Shown: in pieces, positions 1 to 10,701 of the stretch
Layout: the number at the start of each line of letters is the position of its first letter
How positions within the stretch are numbered: position 1 is the first letter of the stretch
NCBI RefSeq assembly: GCF_004122145.1
Contig: NZ_SBKQ01000004.1
Coordinates: 217,024-281,023, forward strand
DNA: 64,000 nucleotides
Direction: 5' to 3'
Source of the DNA: Flavobacterium piscinae
GTDB lineage: Bacteria; Bacteroidota; Bacteroidia; Flavobacteriales; Flavobacteriaceae
The notes under the pieces: model-generated
Databases searched by the model: none
The model's input: only the letters and a program-made list of their open reading frames with translations
Told to the model about the DNA's origin: nothing
Translations under genes and position numbers: made by a program

Positions 1-3000
1 GCATCTGCCGGTTGATAAGCGGAAGAATAAGGCAATGTATTGGTTTCTAAAATAGCAAATTCATATGAACCACTACTTACTGCAGAAGTTACCGTAATTA
101 CGGCAGTTCCACCATTCACACAATCCGCTGTGGAAGCCGAAACATCAATAATCAAATCACTTGGCGGAGAAGCAATTACAATATTGTCAACCATCATTAC
201 ACATCCATTGGCATCAATTACTTCCACATTGTAAATTCCAAAATTTAAAATTTGGAAAGAATGATTTTCATTGGTTACCGGAGTATATGAAGCTATAAAA
301 CCAAAATTATTATTTAAAACATAAGTATATGGAGTTGTTCCACCGGCTACACCTTGCACGATTATTTCACCATAAGAAGTACCACCCGGATTGTTACACG
401 TAATATCTACCGTAGCTATTGTGAAAGCAATCGGATTGGGTTCTGTTAATGTAATGGATGCTGTATCCGTACATGAATTAGCATCGGTTAACGTAATTTG
501 ATATGTTCCGGCGGTTAAGCCAGAAGTTTGTGTTCCGAAATTAACTCCGGTTGAAGTGTTGATTATTTCAAAAGTAAATGGAGCTAATCCAACGGCATTG
601 TTGGTATTGATTTGAATTTCACCGTCATTCCCTCCATGACATAAAATTCCTTGTACTTCTACTACCGAAGTAATTTCCGGCAATGTTAATGGTTCAACTG
701 TAATTGTTTGACTGTTAAACGTACAGCCTTGTGCATCGGTTATTAAAAATTGATAATTTCCGGCATTTGTCGTTGAATACACATAATTGTTTCCAACTAC
801 ATTTGTTGAAGTTCCAAAAGCTCCACCATTAAAAGAAACTTGATAGCTAAACGGAGCTAATCCTCCTGAAATAAGAGCAGAAATTTCAGCATTTGGCGAA
901 GCGGTACAATCTAACCCTTTTGTTAACGATATATCGCCTGTTAACTCTACTTGAATGGTTTGCGAAACAGTTGAGGTACATCCATTAGCATCCGTCACAA
1001 TTACCGTATAATTCCCCGGAGTTAAATTAGCAAATGTGTTTGAATTTTGAGATGGGTTTCCATTAATACTGTAGGTATAAGGAACTACACCACCTGTTAC
1101 TGCAATTACTAATGTAGCCCCATTAGCGTCAAAACATAAATCGGATGACGGTGCAATTACAGCAACAGGATTCGTAGGTGTAGTTAGGTTGAACGTGTTG
1201 CTCACAACACAACCATTGATATCATTTACCGAAATTGTATAGGTTCCGGCTTGAGTTAAATTTGTAAATGTGGCATTTGATTGAGGTCCAAGTACAGTTC
1301 CGTTGGGTTGCGTAAGTTGGTATTGATAACTTCCCCATCCGCCGGTAGCGGTTATGATTAGATTACCATTGGAATTACAACTGATTGGATTAGCCACAAA
1401 AGTGAATGCTAATGCACTACTTGGTGCTTCTACTAGTGCAGTAGTGGTGTCTGTACAATTAGTAACAGTATCGGTCACTGTTATCGTATACGTTGAAGCG
1501 GTTAAACCTGTTAGCGAAATTGTTGAAAGAGTTGAATTATTTGCTGATGCAACAACTGTATTTGAACTATTTACGATTTGATAATTGTATGGATTTGAGT
1601 TTGTTACCGAAAACGAAATTTCTCCGTTTGAGGCTCCAAAACAAACCACATTACTCACCGTTTGACCAATAACATCTATAATCGGTAACGCATTAATGGT
1701 GTAAGTTTCTTGATAAATACAACCATTGCTATCGGTCACTTCAAATGTATACGTTCCGGTAGTTAATCCCGCAAAAACAGGATTGGTTCCGTTGTTCAAC
1801 GTTTGTCCCGCCGGAGCAATAATTTGATAAGTAAACGGTGCAGTTCCTCCAACAGTTGTTACAGTTACCGTAGCATTTTGAGATGGACACGTCAAAGCAG
1901 TTGCACTAAAAGTTAAATCGGTTAATTGATTTGGTGCAACCAAAGAAATGGTATTGGTTGTAAAAATACATCCGTTAGCATCTTGAATATAAATCGTATA
2001 ATTTCCGGATGTTAAGCCCGCAAATTCAGAAGAAGAAACAAAGTTCACCCCATCAATACTGAATTGATACGGAGCAGTTCCACCAGAGATGCTTCCCGGA
2101 ACAATGTTAATTGTTCCCGCGTTAGTTATACAAGTATAATTTTCAGTAATTTCAGCAACACCGGTCATTGGCGTTGGTTCAGTTATTGTAAAATCTGTTG
2201 GGAATTCACACACTCTGTTTCCTTGTGATTGAACCAAAACAACAGTATAATTTCCAGCAGGTAAATTGTTGAATATACCTGAATTATTAGTGCTGATGAT
2301 GTTTCCATTTTCATCTAATAATTGATATGATACCTGAAAACCATTAGATGAAGTTAAATTGTAAATAATTGATCCATCATTTTGACCAAAACAATTTATA
2401 TTTTGAACAGTTGTAGTGAACTGAACATTAGGAACTAATTCAATTGTTACAGGATTTGATAAAGCAGTACAATTATTTGCATCAACAACTATAAAAACAT
2501 AGGTTCCTTGCTGACCAAATTCAATATCAAAAATAACGCTAGTTTGATAGTCAGTTCCAGTTGGATTTAACAATGTTCCATTATAACTGTAGATTGCAAA
2601 AGAATAAGGAGGTTGTCCTCCTGAAGGATTAACTAAAATATTTCCTTGATTACAAGTAATATTTTGAGAAACGGAAGCAACTAAAGCCAAATTATTTTCA
2701 TCTTCAATAGTTACAGTTCCGGTAAAAGTACAACCATCTTCTGTAACCACTGTAACGGTATAAGTTCCAGGATTTAGGTTATTGAAGGTATAATCATTAT
2801 CAACAACCCATCCGCTTGTGGCAGAAATTGGATTGGTAATGCTAAACTGATATTGTGGTTGTGCACCATTAGCTTGCACACGAATGCTACCAAATCCATT
2901 ACAATTGGTGTTTTCAGGAATTAAATTAACTTGAAAATCATTTTCTTGAATTCCAATGTTGGGTAGTTCGAAAACACAGCCATCTGTTACACCAATTTGG

Positions 3001-5372
3001 GTAACTTGAACGGTATATACTCCCGCATCTGAAATAGTAAACACAGGATTATTTTGGTAGGGAACTAAAATATTTCCTGTCGTTTGACCCACCAATTGAA
3101 ATTGATAATCCGAAGGTAAATTCGTAATTGTGATACTTCCCGGTGTATTACAAAGAATATTCGTTGTTACATATTGAATATCCAATAAATTCGTATAAAC
3201 ATTAAAATAAAAACGGGTAAAACAACCATCTTGATAATTGATCGTCAAGCGATATTGTCCTGCTGTAGTTACATTAAAATTAGCACCCGTACCAACTTGA
3301 TTCCATTGACAAGAAGGATTATTATTGGCACATGTATCAATACCAACCGGTGGACAACTCGCTTCATTTAACACCTCCCAAACGATACTGGTGGCATCGC
3401 TGATTCCTGTTTGAATGAGTTGACTGTCATTCGTTCCACAAAGGAAAATGTAAGGCAATTGTTCACCATTATTTGGACAAATCACTACCTCATCGGCAAA
3501 AGGAATCACCGGATTGGTTTGAGTTGCTCCAAATAATAATACATTAAATGTTTGCGTAATTCCGATACACGGAGGAGTTGCTGTATTCACCACGGTATAG
3601 GTTCCCACACTGGAAACGGTAATCGTTTGTGTATTTCCGATTACTTGATTTGAACTATTGTACCAAGTGTAGGTGTCGTAGCCATTTGCAGCGGTAAGCG
3701 TTAAATCTGTTCCACACAAATAGGCTTCGTTTTCAAAAATACAATCGTCGATATCGACCAAGAAATTCGCCGGACCCGGTTGACCAAATCCACAACTGTC
3801 CAGTCCGGCAAAACTTGGGTCATTAGATATCCAATTACTATTTAATACACCTCTATAAGTTGTATAAGCTTGATTTTGAATTAAGTTTGAACAAGCGTCT
3901 TCTAATTCGCTACAAGTGGTTGCAACTTGAACACGAATACGAATAGTGTAAACAGGATCACCTATTTCAACTAAATTATTCGGTAAAGTAAAAACCAATT
4001 CATCCAAACCCGGATCATGTGTGAAGGTCACCCCAGGAGCTCCACTTAAATCAGCCGAAATGAAACTGGTATTGATGGGTAAGATGTCGCGAATGGTTAT
4101 GTTTGTCGCGTCATCATTCCCTACATTTTGAAATGTAATAACATAATCTAAGAATTGCCCCAGGTTAACATCAGCCCCACCGATGTCGTTTCCTGCTAAA
4201 TCTTCTACTGTTTTTACTAATTTAATATCCGGTTCTATGACTTCAATGTTAAACGCATTGAAGAACATAAAGTAAGTGTCTTGTGTTGAGGTAATTCGCA
4301 ATGTTGCCGCAGTTTCATTATTTGGAATTACGCTGTTAAGCGGATTAGCTACCGTCATAATATCACCATCGTAACCCAATGTGTTCAAACTGTTGGGCAC
4401 TCTGTCCGTATAATCAACATTATTCAGTGTTAATCTACTATTAAAGAAATTGTTAGTTGCGTTTAAGGTATTTCCTAAGGCGGTAAATGTTGGATTTGAA
4501 TCTGCTCTAATTAACAACTGATCTCCCGTAATTCGATTATCACCTTCTAAGGCAGCCGAGGCTAATTTTGCTCTTACCGGAAATGGCGGAGGTAAAGTGG
4601 TAAATCCGGAGTAAGTAATATCTGTTTGTCCAATTGTTGCCCGAACACCGGCAAAACCGTCATAAGCCGTAATGTATTTTCCGGTCATGGTTGGATTTTC
4701 ATAGACAAAGAAAATTGTCCATCCGCCGGAAACTCCTCCCCCATTGATTTGTCCTTGTGTAGCTCTGATGTTCGCTACGGTATATTCTCCTTCCGGATTG
4801 GCCAAGCCTGTTACTAAAGAAGTAATATCGGCGTAACAAGCATAAGGACTATTGGCAATAAAGTCAGGACTGGTAAATCCGTCAAAAATTAATTGTCCGG
4901 TGATGTTTTGATAAGCTCCTCCGGGTAATTTTAATCGCACTTGGTTAAAATCATTTTCACGTACATTATCTCCATCTCCCGGAGAAGTAGAAAACCCGTT
5001 GTTGAAACGATAGGTTGCGGACCAATATAATCCTGCATACACAATTTTGTTACAACCGCTTGCGGGTAAAAGTAAGGATGCACTACTTGAACTGAAGGTA
5101 GAAGGATCTCCATCAATATCAATGTATTGCATGTTGAGATTGTCATTGTATTCCGAAGAATTTCCGGTTTCATTATACGGAACATTCGGCCCATCGGAAT
5201 TGGTTTGTCTGTTTACAATTCCGTTAGAAATTAAAGTCATGTCTCCTTTAAGGTTTCGTTCATAACGAACCGTAAAAGGAACAGGAACCTGGGCATAGGT
5301 GGCCAAGCTCACTAGCAAAAAACAACCGAGTAGGAAGATTGTTTTAAATTGTGGTATTTGGGGCGTTTTCAT
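1..5372 (-). CDS. sprB: Gliding motility adhesin SprB, N-terminal part (runs off the window)
   Basis: About 1790 codons are visible, read from an ATG at 5372 without a stop; the C-terminus lies beyond position 1. A signal peptide ends near LATYAQ. Residues of roughly 30-330 form a domain with the motifs GDMTLISN, YIDIDGDPSTFSSSSA, VYAGLYWSATY, TVANIRATQGQ and NTLGYD, shared with the protein at 28903-30768. A DUF11-like repeat follows (IKLVKTVEDLAGNDIGG). The remainder is a long series of SprB-type repeats of about 70-90 residues, with recurring GG.APY.Y, FAGLTTGTYT and VTDANGC motifs. In Flavobacterium johnsoniae SprB is a very large T9SS-exported adhesin that moves along the cell surface to drive gliding. 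It starts 10 bp after sprD, and the order sprC-sprD-sprB matches the known operon, so sprF is expected to the left. The family is sure; orthology rests on gene order and repeats. Confidence 0.85.
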   Translation of the reverse strand, partial: MKTPQIPQFKTIFLLGCFLLVSLATYAQVPVPFTVRYERNLKGDMTLISNGIVNRQTNSDGPNVPYNETGNSSEYNDNLNMQYIDIDGDPSTFSSSSASLLLPASGCNKIVYAGLYWSATYRFNNGFSTSPGDGDNVRENDFNQVRLKLPGGAYQNITGQLIFDGFTSPDFIANSPYACYADITSLVTGLANPEGEYTVANIRATQGQINGGGVSGGWTIFFVYENPTMTGKYITAYDGFAGVRATIGQTDITYSGFTTLPPPFPVRAKLASAALEGDNRITGDQLLIRADSNPTFTALGNTLNATNNFFNSRLTLNNVDYTDRVPNSLNTLGYDGDIMTVANPLNSVIPNNETAATLRITSTQDTYFMFFNAFNIEVIEPDIKLVKTVEDLAGNDIGGADVNLGQFLDYVITFQNVGNDDATNITIRDILPINTSFISADLSGAPGVTFTHDPGLDELVFTLPNNLVEIGDPVYTIRIRVQVATTCSELEDACSNLIQNQAYTTYRGVLNSNWISNDPSFAGLDSCGFGQPGPANFLVDIDDCIFENEAYLCGTDLTLTAANGYDTYTWYNSSNQVIGNTQTITVSSVGTYTVVNTATPPCIGITQTFNVLLFGATQTNPVIPFADEVVICPNNGEQLPYIFLCGTNDSQLIQTGISDATSIVWEVLNEASCPPVGIDTCANNNPSCQWNQVGTGANFNVTTAGQYRLTINYQDGCFTRFYFNVYTNLLDIQYVTTNILCNTPGSITITNLPSDYQFQLVGQTTGNILVPYQNNPVFTISDAGVYTVQVTQIGVTDGCVFELPNIGIQENDFQVNLIPENTNCNGFGSIRVQANGAQPQYQFSITNPISATSGWVVDNDYTFNNLNPGTYTVTVVTEDGCTFTGTVTIEDENNLALVASVSQNITCNQGNILVNPSGGQPPYSFAIYSYNGTLLNPTGTDYQTSVIFDIEFGQQGTYVFIVVDANNCTALSNPVTIELVPNVQFTTTVQNINCFGQNDGSIIYNLTSSNGFQVSYQLLDENGNIISTNNSGIFNNLPAGNYTVVLVQSQGNRVCEFPTDFTITEPTPMTGVAEITENYTCITNAGTINIVPGSISGGTAPYQFSIDGVNFVSSSEFAGLTSGNYTIYIQDANGCIFTTNTISLVAPNQLTDLTFSATALTCPSQNATVTVTTVGGTAPFTYQIIAPAGQTLNNGTNPVFAGLTTGTYTFEVTDSNGCIYQETYTINALPIIDVIGQTVSNVVCFGASNGEISFSVTNSNPYNYQIVNSSNTVVASANNSTLSTISLTGLTASTYTITVTDTVTNCTDTTTALVEAPSSALAFTFVANPISCNSNGNLIITATGGWGSYQYQLTQPNGTVLGPQSNATFTNLTQAGTYTISVNDINGCVVSNTFNLTTPTNPVAVIAPSSDLCFDANGATLVIAVTGGVVPYTYSINGNPSQNSNTFANLTPGNYTVIVTDANGCTSTVSQTIQVELTGDISLTKGLDCTASPNAEISALISGGLAPFSYQVSFNGGAFGTSTNVVGNNYVYSTTNAGNYQFLITDAQGCTFNSQTITVEPLTLPEITSVVEVQGILCHGGNDGEIQINTNNAVGLAPFTFEIINTSTGVNFGTQTSGLTAGTYQITLTDANSCTDTASITLTEPNPIAFTIATVDITCNNPGGTSYGEIIVQGVAGGTTPYTYVLNNNFGFIASYTPVTNENHSFQILNFGIYNVEVIDANGCVMMVDNIVIASPPSDLIIDVSASTADCVNGGTAVITVTSAVSSGSYEFAILETNTLPYSSAYQPAD

Positions 5373-5382
5373 TTTGGGGTGT

Positions 5383-7365
5383 TTATTTTATGTTAATGTT
5401 CATGATCCAAATTTCATCAAAGTAGGTGTTGTCCACATTCGTGTAATAAGAGATTAGGGCTTCACTCCATTCCGAATGTTTTTTTAAATAAACATACCTG
5501 AAATTGTTTTTTGGGTTAATAAAATAATGGGCTGTAATTCCTCGCTTTTTTAGTTTGTTGATAAAATCATCCGCAAAAGCAGGTTCGGAAAAAACATTGG
5601 AAATAATGTAAAATCCGGGTTCTTGATTTGCTACCTGTAAATAATTTCCTTTTTTGGCTGTAGCTCTCTTTTTGTCGGTCAGTCTGGAATAATACTCTTT
5701 GATTTCTTCATCGGTTAAGGTAAATTTGGAGTTGGTATTTGTTTTTGGTTCTTCTTTTTTGAGTTGGGAAATTTTAGCTTCCAATTCTGTATTTTTTGAA
5801 TTATTTTTTTGAGTTGGTAATTTGATTTCTTCTCTTTTAGTTGATGATTTCATAGCGGATAATTTGCTATTCAAATCATTTTTATCTTCTTTTACAACAA
5901 CTGTTTCACCATTTTTAACCGTTGTTTTTGTAGTGGTTTCTACCGTTTTTTCTTCTGTAACTACCGTTGTTTTTGGGTCGCAATTGCAATCTTTTTCAGC
6001 AATGGTTGTTTCTAATCGTTCGATATATAGCATCATGTTTTCAATTCGTTTTTCAAAATCAGCTTTTTTCAAGTTTTCAAGCGAATCTTGTTTGATAATA
6101 ATTTCCAATAGTTTTAAATGATTTTCGTCCAACGTCATTTTTAATTTTTCAATTTCAACGTTTTTATTATAGGCTTTCATTTCTTCGTTTTCTTCCTCTT
6201 CAAATTCTACTTGCATTTCAACTTCTGTAATTGCTTTTGATGGTTTTTTCTTTTTCAAAACCGATTTTTTCTTCTTTGGAGCAGGCTCAATGACAATAGG
6301 TTCTTCGGGCATATCCTCATATTCTTCTTCAGCCATATCCTCTTCATATTCTTCCTCAATTTCTTGTGTTTTTTTCAATACTTTAGGCTTTTTAACAATA
6401 GCTGTGGTCTTCTTTTTTGAAGATGATTTTCTGTTTTGTGTTTCTTCGCTGTCTTTTCCTGCAAATCGATAAGAAAGTGTAATTTCGTGGGTAGGTCCAA
6501 AGTTTACTAATCCATCGTTTATTACTCTTTCATACGTGTAACCTAAAGATAATTTTTTGGTAAAATGAGCTCCAACGCCAATATTTACTCCAAAGAAATC
6601 ATCAATTCCTGCTTGTACCCATCCTAAATTCGGAAAATTGGTTATCACCGAACCTCCATACACAAAATCATCGGTTTGATTCATTTTTCCTCTAGCAATT
6701 AATCTGAAAAAACCGTTTTCAAACAATCCTTCTTGGTTTTGCATTTGATGATGATACATTACATGTCCGGTATAGGTTTTTTGTGCATAATCTTGAACCA
6801 TTTTACTGGATTTAAAATCATAATCCACAAAGTTTTCTGCATAAATTCCAAAGTCAAAACTTCCCCAGGTTACATTCAAACCCGGTTTTACAGTTAAAAT
6901 TGAATTGTTTCGCAGAGCCAAAATGGCCGGATCCGGTTCGTTGGTTACCGCTCTGGTTCTATCCACACCACTATTGTAATAAGCAATATTAAAACCAAGT
7001 GTTAATTTGATTTTTTCTAAAATCGGAATTTGATACGCATAATTACCAACACCTCCAAAACTGGTGATGATTCCCAAATTTTGTTGATAAACTCCAATTC
7101 CTACCCCTGCTCTTTCACCATATTTCCCGGAATAGGAAAGCATGTATAATTCCGGTGAATCATCAAATTGAATCCATTGGTTTCTGTGGTAAAGCGTGAG
7201 GTAGGAATTATTTTCTCGAACCACAGAAAATGTTGGATTCATCATGAATCGATTCAACAATAAAGTGTTTTGCGTAGGTATCGTAAACGTCAATACAGGA
7301 GCATCTTGTGCTTGCATAGTAGCAAACACAAATCCTATAAATAGTATTACGAATAGTCTTATCAT
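5383..7365 (-). CDS. sprD: PorP/SprF-family membrane protein with charged linker and SPOR-like C-terminus (SprD)
   Basis: A 660-residue protein with a signal peptide ending near FATMQAQ. Residues ~20-310 look like the PorP/SprF outer-membrane barrel family (NRFMMNPTFSVVRENNSYLT near the start, ending in LSYRFAG). Residues ~310-570 are a Lys/Glu-rich, low-complexity linker with a coiled-coil stretch (~395-450). The last ~85 residues (from PGFYIISNVF to WIMNINIK) resemble a SPOR domain and match the end of the protein at 28903-30768. PorP/SprF proteins act with the T9SS to export or anchor particular adhesins. The gene lies 2 bp after sprC and 10 bp before sprB, so the three are co-transcribed. 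The symbol is inferred from the operon position. The extended C-terminus makes it much longer than a plain PorP/SprF protein of about 300 residues. Confidence 0.78.
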   Translation of the reverse strand: MIRLFVILFIGFVFATMQAQDAPVLTFTIPTQNTLLLNRFMMNPTFSVVRENNSYLTLYHRNQWIQFDDSPELYMLSYSGKYGERAGVGIGVYQQNLGIITSFGGVGNYAYQIPILEKIKLTLGFNIAYYNSGVDRTRAVTNEPDPAILALRNNSILTVKPGLNVTWGSFDFGIYAENFVDYDFKSSKMVQDYAQKTYTGHVMYHHQMQNQEGLFENGFFRLIARGKMNQTDDFVYGGSVITNFPNLGWVQAGIDDFFGVNIGVGAHFTKKLSLGYTYERVINDGLVNFGPTHEITLSYRFAGKDSEETQNRKSSSKKKTTAIVKKPKVLKKTQEIEEEYEEDMAEEEYEDMPEEPIVIEPAPKKKKSVLKKKKPSKAITEVEMQVEFEEEENEEMKAYNKNVEIEKLKMTLDENHLKLLEIIIKQDSLENLKKADFEKRIENMMLYIERLETTIAEKDCNCDPKTTVVTEEKTVETTTKTTVKNGETVVVKEDKNDLNSKLSAMKSSTKREEIKLPTQKNNSKNTELEAKISQLKKEEPKTNTNSKFTLTDEEIKEYYSRLTDKKRATAKKGNYLQVANQEPGFYIISNVFSEPAFADDFINKLKKRGITAHYFINPKNNFRYVYLKKHSEWSEALISYYTNVDNTYFDEIWIMNINIK

Positions 7366-7367
7366 GT

Positions 7368-10331
7368 TTATTCGATTACGGTAATAGATCCTTTTTTAAT
7401 AATTTCGTCGTTTTCAGAAATGGTATAATAGAAAACCGGTTCAGTTTTAGCATATTCTAAAGTAGAATTCGGCCAATTGTTTTGATAATTTCGGGCTCTG
7501 AAAACCACTTTTCCTTTGGGCGAATAAATAATTACTTCGACCTCTTCTTTGTTCACATATTCATTTGGAATCGACCAAAAATCATTAATGCCATCATTAT
7601 TTAGGGTAATCACATTTGGCACAACAATACTTGTGTTTTCAACAACAGTAACCGTGAATGTTTTAGTAAATTCACAGTCGCCAAGGGTTCCGATGATGGT
7701 ATAGGTTCCGGCTTCAGAAACAGAAAATGTATTTCCGGTTGCGATGATTTCGTTATTTAAATACCAAGTATAATTATCCGCTCCGCTGGCAATCACTTCA
7801 GTTGAACCGCCTTGAATAATAGTAATGGCATCGGCTATGTTTAATGTAATTCCATCTGTTGTGATGACTTCAACAGCAATTGTATTCGATGAATATGAAC
7901 ATCCATCAAAGTCAATTGTCATAAAATAATTTCCGGGTTCGGTTACGGTAACCGAATTACCTGTACCGATTTCCGAGTCATTTTCAATAGAAAACCATGT
8001 TAGATTATAATCCGGATTTGTAATTTCTGATGATAAGGTGACACTTCCACCCGATTCGCACAAAACTCCTTCAGACGATAAAGTAAAATCATCTGATATT
8101 CCTAATTTTATTTCTACAACATTCGAAATAATAGCACTAAAACCAGGAATAGAAACGCGTAATTCGTATGAACCATTATCCAAATAAGAAGTAATGTCAT
8201 AAGTTGTGCCGGAGGATGAAAAAACTAATTCTCCCTCTTTAAACCAATCATACACATACCCGAATGAATTGTTTAAAATGGACATTGTTTCAGAAGAACT
8301 CACCGCATTAAAGTTTGTAATAGACAACGTTGCTTGGTCACTTTCGCATAGTGAATAACCTGAATTAGCGGCAATGGTCACGTTAAATGAATCGGGATAA
8401 ACCAATTCGGAGACCGCCTCTTGTGTTGCATTGCAACCTGTGGTTTGGGTAACAATTACTTTGTAAATACCATTTTGTGATACATTGATTGATGAACTTG
8501 TTTGACCGGAAATAAGGGCATTATTTCTAAACCATTCAAATGTTGGATTCACAGCGTTGGTTGTTACAGTTAAGATTTTAGTCTCACCGGGAATAATAAT
8601 TGACGTTGCCGGAAAATTCAAACTTGCTGTAATACTATTTTGTTCTAAATTCAACGTATTAGAAGTAACCGAACAAGCACCATATGAAATCACCAAATGA
8701 TAATTTCCTGCTTGGTTGGTAGTATAACTTGGTTGTGTTGCTCCGGTAATTAAGGTATTATTTCGATACCATTTATAAGTAAAAACACTATAGGTTATAG
8801 AACTGTTTAACTGAACCGTATTTGTGCCACACAAACTTCCAACAGCTGTTAACACCGGTGTTGGAAGTTGCAAAGCAATTGAAATAGCATTCGATTCAAT
8901 GGGTGCAAAAGTTGGAATACTCACACGAAGTTTATACGATCCGTTTTCTGTAGCATTATTAATGGTATGCGTTGATGCGGTTGCACCTGCAACAGGTGTA
9001 TTATTCAATAACCATTGATATGTAAAGTTTGAATTGGGTAGAGAAACAGGTACATTTCCACTTGACGTTTGAGCTATTATGGAATTTAAAGACAAGGTAG
9101 AATTCGTTACATTACACGATTGATAATCGCCGGAATTTTGAATCGTTACCGTAAACCCAATTGGATATTGCACCACAACGGTTAATTGTTCAGAAATCGT
9201 GCACCCTTGTGTTTCTGTTACGGTTAATTGATAAGTACCGGGTTGAGTAACAGTATAATTGGCCGTAGTTGCACCCGCTATTACTACGTTGTCTTTTCTC
9301 CATTGATAAGTGGGAGTTGTTGCGTTGTTAACCGAATTAATTTGAAGTTGTTCACCCGGAATTAAGACTTCTGTTGCTTCTACATTCCAATCAACATCTA
9401 ATTCAATTAACTCCAAAAAGATAGCATTCGATTCAAAAACACAACCACCAAACGTGATTCTTAACTTATAAGTTCCTTCTTGTGCAGCATTATACGTTGG
9501 TCCGGTTGCTCCCGAAATGGCAACATTATCTTTAAACCATTGGTAAACGTAACCCGTATTTTGATGCGATGACGATAAAAGACGTGGAGTTCCATCACAG
9601 ATATAATCTACGTTACCGGCAGAAGAAATTGATAAATTGATTCCTGCAGTGACATTAACAGTGACAATATTGGAATAGGAATTCATTACACAACTTCCAT
9701 AATCTACAATAGCATAATAATTTCCGGATTGGGTTACTGTTAATGAAGGACCGGTTGCTCCGGCAACTTCTGCAAAATTCCGATACCATTTATAGGTCAA
9801 ACCGGAATAGAATAAAGGCGAAGCTGCAGTTCCGGTGTTATCAACTTGTAACGTTGTATTTCCTCCTTCACAAAAGGAAACGGAACCCGAATTATTATTA
9901 ATTGAAAATGGCTGATTATGAATGGCATAATATGCTGAAAATGCTACACTATTTGGACTTGTCACGGCAGGAGCTGTACTTCTTACTCTAATTCTGTACG
10001 CCTCTCCTGCCACTGTTGTAGGCATTGCAAAAGATACATTTACCGGAGAAGAAGTACTTGTTGAAGTGGTTAACGTTGTTGCCGTTCCAAAGTTTCCGGA
10101 AGCATCAGAAAGCTCCACAATAAATTGATTACCGGCTTGAACGTTGGAAACGGGGAAGAAGGTAAAACTTAAATTGTATGAGTTAAATCCTTGTGAAGCA
10201 CAAGCTTGTGTGAATCCCAATGCGGGAGTTCCGATGACGATCGTTTGGGCATACCCATTCCCGATGCTGTTAAGCAACATCAAAAACAAAGAAGAAAAAA
10301 ATAATTTTCTTGGGGTAATTTTCCAAACCAT
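7368..10331 (-). CDS. sprC: T9SS type B-sorted Ig-like repeat protein of the gliding operon (SprC)
   Basis: 987 residues with a signal peptide ending at NGYAQ. The body carries about nine Ig/PKD-like repeats, each with a Y(K/Q)WY..N core followed by a G.Y.L.V....C ending (for example YKWYRNFAEVAGAT and YQWRKDNVVIAGAT). The last ~85 residues are a gliding-motility-associated C-terminal domain: VVPNVITLNNDGINDFW, then VIIYSPKGKVVF and FYYTISENDEI. This is the type B signal that sends proteins through the T9SS. It is the first gene of the sprC-sprD-sprB operon and is separated from sprD by 2 bp. In F. johnsoniae sprC supports SprB function. The product is probably secreted or cell-surface bound. 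The sorting domain is certain; the symbol follows from the operon order. Confidence 0.8.
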   Translation of the reverse strand: MVWKITPRKLFFSSLFLMLLNSIGNGYAQTIVIGTPALGFTQACASQGFNSYNLSFTFFPVSNVQAGNQFIVELSDASGNFGTATTLTTSTSTSSPVNVSFAMPTTVAGEAYRIRVRSTAPAVTSPNSVAFSAYYAIHNQPFSINNNSGSVSFCEGGNTTLQVDNTGTAASPLFYSGLTYKWYRNFAEVAGATGPSLTVTQSGNYYAIVDYGSCVMNSYSNIVTVNVTAGINLSISSAGNVDYICDGTPRLLSSSHQNTGYVYQWFKDNVAISGATGPTYNAAQEGTYKLRITFGGCVFESNAIFLELIELDVDWNVEATEVLIPGEQLQINSVNNATTPTYQWRKDNVVIAGATTANYTVTQPGTYQLTVTETQGCTISEQLTVVVQYPIGFTVTIQNSGDYQSCNVTNSTLSLNSIIAQTSSGNVPVSLPNSNFTYQWLLNNTPVAGATASTHTINNATENGSYKLRVSIPTFAPIESNAISIALQLPTPVLTAVGSLCGTNTVQLNSSITYSVFTYKWYRNNTLITGATQPSYTTNQAGNYHLVISYGACSVTSNTLNLEQNSITASLNFPATSIIIPGETKILTVTTNAVNPTFEWFRNNALISGQTSSSINVSQNGIYKVIVTQTTGCNATQEAVSELVYPDSFNVTIAANSGYSLCESDQATLSITNFNAVSSSETMSILNNSFGYVYDWFKEGELVFSSSGTTYDITSYLDNGSYELRVSIPGFSAIISNVVEIKLGISDDFTLSSEGVLCESGGSVTLSSEITNPDYNLTWFSIENDSEIGTGNSVTVTEPGNYFMTIDFDGCSYSSNTIAVEVITTDGITLNIADAITIIQGGSTEVIASGADNYTWYLNNEIIATGNTFSVSEAGTYTIIGTLGDCEFTKTFTVTVVENTSIVVPNVITLNNDGINDFWSIPNEYVNKEEVEVIIYSPKGKVVFRARNYQNNWPNSTLEYAKTEPVFYYTISENDEIIKKGSITVIE

Positions 10332-10485
10332 AAAACACTCTTTATGTCAGACTGCTTTTACCCCAAAAGCAATCGGTTGTTATTTTGTAATTTAAATAGG
10401 CACTACACTACATTTAATTACGAAAAAAACGATAAATGGTTTTTTATTTCTATCTGTTTTTGAATTTTGTTTCACTAAAAGTATA

Positions 10486-10493
10486 CAAATATA
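10486..10493 (-). promoter_or_regulatory. Candidate promoter -7 box for the spr operon
   Basis: Read on the minus strand this is TATATTTG, a perfect match to the Bacteroidetes TAnnTTTG consensus. It would give a leader of about 150 nt before sprC. No clear -33 TTTG was found, so this is a candidate only. Confidence 0.4.
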
Positions 10494-10675
10494 TGGAGGA
10501 GAAAATAAATTTAACATTAAAATCGATGAACGACATACATGTTTGTGGGAAACCGTAATTGCCTTTGTTGAAAACCGTAACCGCAAATGCTGTTGGTCGA
10601 TTATTTAGAAACAGACTACCTTTTTTTGTGATTTATTTAAAAAAATCATTTACGGCAATTAGGTAAATTTTTCCG

Positions 10676-10683
10676 TATTTTTG
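10676..10683 (+). promoter_or_regulatory. Promoter -7 box for glnS
   Basis: TATTTTTG fits TAnnTTTG and ends 18 bp before the glnS ATG at 10702. This gives a short leader and argues against using the upstream TTG at 10681 as the start codon. No clear -33 element. Confidence 0.55.
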
Positions 10684-10701
10684 TCGTTCATTTTAATGAT
10701 T

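Larger units (their letters stand above)
10332..10701. other. Divergent intergenic region between sprC and glnS
   Basis: 370 AT-rich bases between two divergent genes. It contains a candidate sprC -7 box at 10486-10493 on the minus strand and a glnS -7 box at 10676-10683. A short direct repeat, AAACCGTAA, occurs at 10550-10558 and 10572-10580, about 22 bp apart, between the two promoters; it could be an operator but there is no independent support. No gene or RNA was recognised. Confidence 0.6.

Noticed and set aside
5822..6121. Ser/Phe/Val-rich open frame opposite sprD
   Set aside because: It is the antisense of the Lys/Glu-rich sprD linker, which creates long open frames by composition.
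10681..10701. Upstream TTG start for glnS adding seven residues
   Set aside because: The TTG overlaps the predicted -7 box, and MSEEKS at 10702 fits the family.
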